The notes under the pieces were generated by a model, which saw only the letters and a list, made by a program, of their open reading frames with translations, was not told the DNA's origin and made no database searches. A stretch of DNA of 46,671 bases, taken from positions 1 through 46,671 of the IMG/VR virus record IMGVR_UViG_3300035199_000589. The stretch is one strand, 5' to 3'. This stretch comes from a virus. The translations under genes were made by a program, and so were the position numbers. This document shows, one piece after another, positions 42,818-46,671 of this stretch (the stretch's first letter is position 1; each line of letters begins with the position of its first letter).

Positions 42818-43082
42818 TCCAGTGAACCGTTATATTTTAATTGATGTACCTGCTGTTCGAGACAACAATACCGAGTCGTTAATCGTGCTGCCAGAAGACT
42901 ACAAGCCAGAGGAAGAGAGGTTTATCGAAGTATCAGCGATAGCTTCGGCACCAGATGTTAGGTTTTCAGTGCGACATAATGTCGGGTTGGTGGTAGACCG
43001 GTCTATGATTGAGGAAATAAGTATTGGCGGAACTATTTATAATGTTATTTTAGACAATTACGTTGTGGGAATGATTGAATAA
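42810..43082 (+). CDS. GroES/gp31-like co-chaperonin
   Basis: A 90-residue protein matching the GroES beta-barrel plan: NRYILIDVPAV at the N-terminus (compare RPLHDRVIVK), a mobile-loop-like segment ESLIVLPEDYKPEEERF (about 23-39), then VSAIASAPDV, the NVGLVVDRSMIEEI strand and the final NVILDNYVVGMIE (compare LIMSESDILAIVE). T4 gp31 is the cognate example: it replaces GroES on GroEL and is needed to fold gp23. A strong SD, GGGAGGTGAG, precedes the ATG. The acidic loop lacks the exact GroES IVL pattern spacing, so direct GroEL binding is inferred. Confidence 0.75.
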   Translation: MFNPVNRYILIDVPAVRDNNTESLIVLPEDYKPEEERFIEVSAIASAPDVRFSVRHNVGLVVDRSMIEEISIGGTIYNVILDNYVVGMIE

Positions 43083-43099
43083 ATGGAGGCACAAAATGT

Positions 43100-44032
43100 A
43101 TGGACAAACATTTTTATAATGAGGCTTCATCCAAAAAACTTGGATGGGAGCCGAGTTGGTTTGGTGAAAAGTATTTCGACGATAAACTCGTAAGAGCCAT
43201 TAAAAAGTGGCAGAAAGCCAGAGGCCTAGCCCGAGATGGACTTTGTGGTCCGATGACTTTCCGGCGTTTATGGACTGAGAGACAAGCGGAAATCGATGAA
43301 TACAAACCAAAGGATCCTCATTATTCAAACTACATTGTGTTCAACGGCGAACTTCACCCGATTGAGTGGGACAAGTTTGTTTTATGGTCAGAACAAGGAG
43401 GCCTAGAAACAAAGCCTGGTCACTATTACGATTATTCAGGGCGCCCAAAACGCCGAATTCGTTATTTTGTAAATCACTGGGACGTATGCTTAAGTGCTAC
43501 ATCATGCCAGAGCGTACTCAATAAGCGCGGCGCATCTGTACACTTCTTGATCGACAATGACGGCACCATTTATCAAACACTCGACATGCAGCATGCGGCA
43601 TGGCATGCTGGGTCATCGCGTACCAATAGACCCTCTGTTGGGGTAGAGATCTCAAACGCATACTATACAAAATATCAGGATCGATATGTAAAAAATGGGT
43701 TTGGTGAACGCCCTATTATGGAAGATGCATGGGTCCACGGTAAAAAATTGGATCCGTTCCTGGGGTTCTACCCAGCACAAATAGAGGCCGTCAAGGCTCT
43801 ATGGAAAGCGATTCATAAAGCTACCGGAATTCCATATGAGACCCCGCTTAACCAGTTCGGCAGCACCTCAACAAAATACGAGCAAGACGTAGCATACGGA
43901 AATTTTTCGGGGTTCGTTAGTCACTACCACATAAGCAAGGGAAAGATTGACTGCGCCGGCTTAGACATCAAAACACTTCTAGATGAAGTAGAATACGACA
44001 TAGACGTTCTAGATAAGATAAAAAATGGCTAA
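43100..44032 (+). CDS. Endolysin: PG-binding domain plus amidase_2
   Basis: This enzyme cleaves the N-acetylmuramoyl-L-alanine bond of peptidoglycan for host lysis. An N-terminal peptidoglycan-binding motif lies at about 28-58 (LVRAIKKWQKARGLARDGLCGPMTFRRLW). The amidase_2 domain follows, with zinc ligands His126 (NHWDVC) and the pair His277 and Cys285 in HISKGKIDC, with the same spacing as T7 lysozyme (H122, C130). SVHFLIDNDGTIYQT is the typical strand region. The 310 residues make it larger than T7 lysozyme because of the added binding domain. No signal peptide is seen, so a holin is probably needed. Confidence 0.87.
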   Translation: MDKHFYNEASSKKLGWEPSWFGEKYFDDKLVRAIKKWQKARGLARDGLCGPMTFRRLWTERQAEIDEYKPKDPHYSNYIVFNGELHPIEWDKFVLWSEQGGLETKPGHYYDYSGRPKRRIRYFVNHWDVCLSATSCQSVLNKRGASVHFLIDNDGTIYQTLDMQHAAWHAGSSRTNRPSVGVEISNAYYTKYQDRYVKNGFGERPIMEDAWVHGKKLDPFLGFYPAQIEAVKALWKAIHKATGIPYETPLNQFGSTSTKYEQDVAYGNFSGFVSHYHISKGKIDCAGLDIKTLLDEVEYDIDVLDKIKNG

Positions 44033-44056
44033 TTTTAGACCCTCTCTAGTTATTAC

Positions 44057-44587
44057 GTGGGTTTATTATTGGTTATATTCTTAAGTTGTTTCACGCCGCA
44101 GCAGCAGGAGTCATACACTTTTAAAACAATATCTGTTGTTGAAACATTTGCACTTGGCCGACCACAACAGAAAGCGGAATGGAAAATGAAACCCACATTA
44201 AGGGTTTGTAGTGCTACAAAGCTCTCGATTACTAGGATACAGAGGGCTGTTAGGTATTGGGAAATGTTAGGATATGAGTTCGATGGAGTTAACATGGATT
44301 ATAATATAAACTGTATGGAACCGAAATATGGAGAAATCATAATAACACTGCCAGAAGGCAATATTGACTCAGATCATATGGCTGCAACAAGAATTTACAC
44401 GGCGACTGGGACACTAAACATAGCGAAGGCAAAGATTTTTATATACCCCAAAGAGGCAAGCAAGCAGAGAGTGGTAGAACACGAATTGGGGCATGCCCTG
44501 GGGTGGATGCACTACAGTCAGAAGTATCACATAATGCATCCCCTTTGGCACCTAGGCGGTTTTGATGCATCTGGGTTAAGGAAATGA
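44057..44587 (+). CDS. Secreted metzincin-like zinc protease, possible lipoprotein
   Basis: A 176-residue protein with VVEHELGHALGWMHY: His142, Glu143, His146, Gly149 and His152 form the HExxHxxGxxH zinc site of metzincins, and a Met160 eight residues later (YHIMHP) fits the Met-turn. The N-terminus is hydrophobic (GLLLVIFLS) and ends at Cys11, which may be a lipidation site, although the lipobox (FLSC) is imperfect and no basic residue precedes it. The start is a GTG without a good SD; the frame is closed further upstream at 44036. Two more Cys (51 and 86) could form a disulfide. Likely targets are periplasmic or surface proteins. Confidence 0.76.
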   Translation: MGLLLVIFLSCFTPQQQESYTFKTISVVETFALGRPQQKAEWKMKPTLRVCSATKLSITRIQRAVRYWEMLGYEFDGVNMDYNINCMEPKYGEIIITLPEGNIDSDHMAATRIYTATGTLNIAKAKIFIYPKEASKQRVVEHELGHALGWMHYSQKYHIMHPLWHLGGFDASGLRK

Positions 44588-44588
44588 A

Positions 44589-45470
44589 TTGGTTGAGTAT
44601 GATAAAATAGTAATGGGTAGCTCATTATCGGCGGTTTTGTATGCATTCAGTAACAAATACCCCATTTTTTTTGCCGAGGAACGAAGGCCCTTTCGGTTCG
44701 ACCATTTAGATCCAGCGCTGGACCTATCTTGTCTTAAAATCCCTGGAGCTGCAAAAAGTTTAACGACGTTTGATGGTGTTAAGCCTGTGGGCTGCCCCAA
44801 AGAATTGTTATGGGAGCGGCTTCTTTTTCTATTGTCTCTTGAAGGCAACGCTCCGCTTTCAAATTTGTGTCATAGTATAAGGTACGATGGCAACAGGGTA
44901 GTGTGTTCTAACGAGTATTCTAAAATAATGGAATTTAATTTTAATGAATGCATTTACTTTGGAGATGAAAAGAGTATTGGGTTTGTGACGCAAAAAGGAC
45001 TTGACGAAGATAAGTACATATGTTATGATTATGTTGCGTTCAATAAAGGCGGCAAGCATGAAGTCGACTACATTAGCACAGATGATGATTTTGTGCGCGA
45101 GATATGGTTTTATTCTTCCGACCGCATTGATGGAAATACTCCTGTTAGAGATGCTTGTGCGGTATCAGAGTTAACAAGAGAACAATTAATAGATTTTGAC
45201 TTTTCAGAAACCATGGCTCGCTTTAAAGTCGTACACGAAATGGAACAACGAGGCATGAAAGGATTATTTGCAGGTGGATATACAACAGCAGGAAACCCAA
45301 AACATTACAAATTTAGAACAACTAGCATCAGACGTGAAACGAATAAGCAAACAAATGAGTCCACACCGCAAGCCGACAATATTAAAGTTTCGAAAGATAG
45401 CGAACACGGTTTGCTCAAAAGTTTATCATCGGCTTGTGTGGCCTACGATAGATTTTTGAGGCACTGGTGA
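44589..45470 (+). CDS. Rossmann-like protein (possible flavin- or nucleotide-binding)
   Basis: A 293-residue protein. The N-terminus VEYDKIVMGSSLSAVLYAFSNKYPIFFAEERR has the strand-GxSxxxxxYA-helix-strand plan of FAD- or NAD-binding Rossmann proteins, as at the start of amine-oxidase-type enzymes or UDP-galactopyranose mutase. The usual GxGxxG is relaxed to MGSSLSA. The rest is unrecognised. The start is a TTG, with AAGGA 6 bases upstream and overlapping context with the preceding stop; the end overlaps the next start (GTGA). Function is unknown; a modification or surface-sugar role is speculative. Confidence 0.62.
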   Translation: MVEYDKIVMGSSLSAVLYAFSNKYPIFFAEERRPFRFDHLDPALDLSCLKIPGAAKSLTTFDGVKPVGCPKELLWERLLFLLSLEGNAPLSNLCHSIRYDGNRVVCSNEYSKIMEFNFNECIYFGDEKSIGFVTQKGLDEDKYICYDYVAFNKGGKHEVDYISTDDDFVREIWFYSSDRIDGNTPVRDACAVSELTREQLIDFDFSETMARFKVVHEMEQRGMKGLFAGGYTTAGNPKHYKFRTTSIRRETNKQTNESTPQADNIKVSKDSEHGLLKSLSSACVAYDRFLRHW

Positions 45471-46354
45471 GTCGTCCAAAGTTACATTTAGCTGGTATTG
45501 TGCCCGTTGCCAATCTTAAGACAGACTTCGAGTTACAAACGCCCGATGTGCTGACGCCAGTAAACGCTGGCTTTACCGCAATTCAGAAGTCAGTGTTTGA
45601 GTGTGCCATGGCGGGTTGTAATACCATCTGGATTGTTGCCAATGATGATCTGGCGCCTATTGTACGTAAAATTATTGGCGAATGGACTTACGATCCTGTA
45701 TATTATTCGTCTCCTGTCGGTTTTAGTTCGGAAGGAAGAAAAGAAATACCTATTTATTATGTACCAATTCATCCGAAGGACCGCGAGAGACGTGATTCTT
45801 ACGGGTGGTCGGTACTATATGGAGCATATTCTGCATGGAAGGTGGCTTTTAAGATATCTAAATGGATAACCCCAGATAAATATTATGTATCTTTCCCGAT
45901 GTCAGTATATGATGTATACGATATTCGCCAACACAGGCAGTTGATCAACCATAAGACCAACAATTTTTTTCTAAGCTATGACGGCGAAACTGTCAAACAC
46001 AACAAACCAATAGCATTCACATTTACAGGAGATGATTTTAAACAATGCAGACGTTCGGTAAACAAACTAACAACAAGGGAATATTTACCCCCTTCACCCG
46101 GCCAGCAATACCCCACCAAGAAGAGGCCATTGAACGAGAGGTGGAGTGCTCGCCACTTCGACTTCCAAACGATATTCGACAAAGTGAGCGAGAAGAGCGC
46201 GACAAAGATCAATCTTGATTGGTACTACGACATTTCTAGCTGGCGTGGCTATCGTAATTTTCTTGCATCAGAATTTTGTATAGAAACACCTCCAAAACAC
46301 TTGACAAAGCCTCACCAATACGTTAAGATACCATATATAGAGGGCAAAGAATGA
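45467..46354 (+). CDS. Nucleotidyltransferase-like conserved phage protein
   Basis: A 295-residue protein starting with GTG. The N-terminal half has LHLAGIVPVAN, then DVLTPVNAGFTAIQKSVFECAMAGCNTIWIVANDD (about 27-61), the layout of NTP-transferase or GT-A folds: a strand, a substrate loop, a helix with the base-binding region and a strand ending in acidic residues. I have seen similar proteins in marine T4-like phages labelled as nucleotidyltransferases; the function has not been shown to my knowledge. Classical catalytic residues (GxGTRL) are absent. It overlaps both neighbours by 4 bases. Confidence 0.66.
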   Translation: MSRPKLHLAGIVPVANLKTDFELQTPDVLTPVNAGFTAIQKSVFECAMAGCNTIWIVANDDLAPIVRKIIGEWTYDPVYYSSPVGFSSEGRKEIPIYYVPIHPKDRERRDSYGWSVLYGAYSAWKVAFKISKWITPDKYYVSFPMSVYDVYDIRQHRQLINHKTNNFFLSYDGETVKHNKPIAFTFTGDDFKQCRRSVNKLTTREYLPPSPGQQYPTKKRPLNERWSARHFDFQTIFDKVSEKSATKINLDWYYDISSWRGYRNFLASEFCIETPPKHLTKPHQYVKIPYIEGKE

Positions 46355-46665
46355 GAAAGGCATACAACTGGGTTGTGCACAGAATTAAGCACAAGCTGTC
46401 CCACCTAAAGCCGTCTCATTTAATGGATGTTTTAGTAGAACACGGTGTGGCTCTTTTTATTATTATAGTGATATGGGAGATTATTGAAGACATACTCTTC
46501 CCTATCCTTTTCATCTGGTTGGGCAAGAATGTGAACCCGTGGTTCCTCACGGGCGCACCCATCAGTTGGCTTTTGTGTCTTCACCCGATTGCGGTGCCCC
46601 TATTGTGGGCCCTGTGGATTAAAATTTCAAGGAGTAAAAATGACCCCAACGCGCTCAAGCATTAA
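46351..46665 (+). CDS. Small integral membrane protein
   Basis: A 104-residue protein with a basic N-terminus (MRKAYNWVVHRIKHKLSHLK), then two hydrophobic segments (about 31-57 and 68-90) and a basic C-terminal tail. This is the layout of a two-pass membrane protein with both ends in the cytoplasm. It could be a holin for the endolysin at 43.1 kb, but holins vary too much to assign, and three unrelated genes intervene. It overlaps the upstream gene by 4 bases (ATGA), and the next gene starts inside its 3' end. Confidence 0.72.
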   Translation: MRKAYNWVVHRIKHKLSHLKPSHLMDVLVEHGVALFIIIVIWEIIEDILFPILFIWLGKNVNPWFLTGAPISWLLCLHPIAVPLLWALWIKISRSKNDPNALKH

Positions 46666-46671
46666 ATTTGT
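46640..46671 (+). CDS. Start of a further gene, truncated by window end
   Basis: An AAGGAG (46629-46634) is followed 5 bases later by an ATG at 46640, giving MTPTRSSIKF up to the last base. It overlaps the membrane protein's stop by 26 bases in another frame. The SD quality supports a real start; nothing more can be said. Confidence 0.6.
   Translation, partial: MTPTRSSIKF

Noticed and set aside
44025-44084. 19-residue frame MANFRPSLVITWVYYWLYS between endolysin and protease
   Set aside because: No SD precedes its ATG, and the length alone is not informative. Translational coupling to the protease start remains possible but unsupported.
1-46671. tRNA genes, CRISPR arrays, integrase, insertion sequences, prophage attachment sites
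   Set aside because: None found on reading both strands; the gaps between genes are short and are explained by terminators and promoter elements.

Overview
The window is one continuous stretch of a virulent, contractile-tailed phage of the T4 lineage, distant from T4 itself. All recognisable genes lie on the + strand. They are tightly packed, with many ATGA-type overlaps, and no gap between genes reaches 300 bases. I see no tRNA, rRNA, CRISPR array, integrase or insertion sequence. The T4-type virion set is nearly in canonical order, but polymerase, ribonucleotide reductase and several accessory genes are not the T4 types. A family A DNA polymerase beside a T4-type virion recalls, from memory, the 'far-T4' phages such as Rhodothermus phage RM378. 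Strong Shine-Dalgarno (SD) sequences, including a complete anti-SD complement before the capsid gene, argue for a host that initiates by classical SD pairing. The B12-dependent reductase implies a host with access to cobalamin. The host itself cannot be named from this sequence.

Region 1 (1-12.4 kb) is DNA packaging and head: terminase large subunit (5' end outside the window), portal, two unknown head-cluster proteins, a small membrane protein, prohead protease, putative core proteins, a phage ribosomal protein bS21, two surface or virion candidates, scaffold, and major capsid protein. Region 2 (12.5-31.7 kb) is neck, tail and baseplate: neck and completion proteins, a very long sheath, tail tube, a gp26-like chaperone candidate with a possible +1 frameshift product, tape measure, two tandem paralogous baseplate or tube proteins, a LysM-type wedge protein, a large hub candidate and one more unknown. 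Rho-independent terminators and a recurring ACTAYTTA element (a likely phage late promoter) divide the part from 7.4 to 21.3 kb into units.

Region 3 (31.6-42.6 kb) is replication and nucleotide metabolism: a short family A DNA polymerase without an exonuclease domain, a degenerate FtsZ/tubulin-like protein, single-strand binding protein, a nuclease-methyltransferase pair resembling a restriction-modification system, UvsX/RecA, a deaminase, a conserved unknown, a separate 5'-3' exonuclease, a gp41-type helicase and class II ribonucleotide reductase. Three host-like sigma70 promoters occur here, at 33.67, 37.28 and 39.20 kb. The one at 37.28 kb lies inside a long hairpin that would bury the ribosome-binding site of the deaminase on read-through mRNA.

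Region 4 (42.6-46.7 kb) holds a zinc-ribbon-like small protein, a GroES/gp31-like co-chaperonin, an amidase endolysin, a secreted metzincin-like protease, a Rossmann-like protein, a nucleotidyltransferase-like protein, a small membrane protein and the start of another gene.

The best candidates for new biology are the hairpin-embedded promoter, the nuclease-methyltransferase pair, the frameshift candidate, the tubulin-like protein, the metzincin-like protein and the combination of phage bS21 with an extended SD on the capsid gene. Product names rest on motif recognition by eye; no database search was run.
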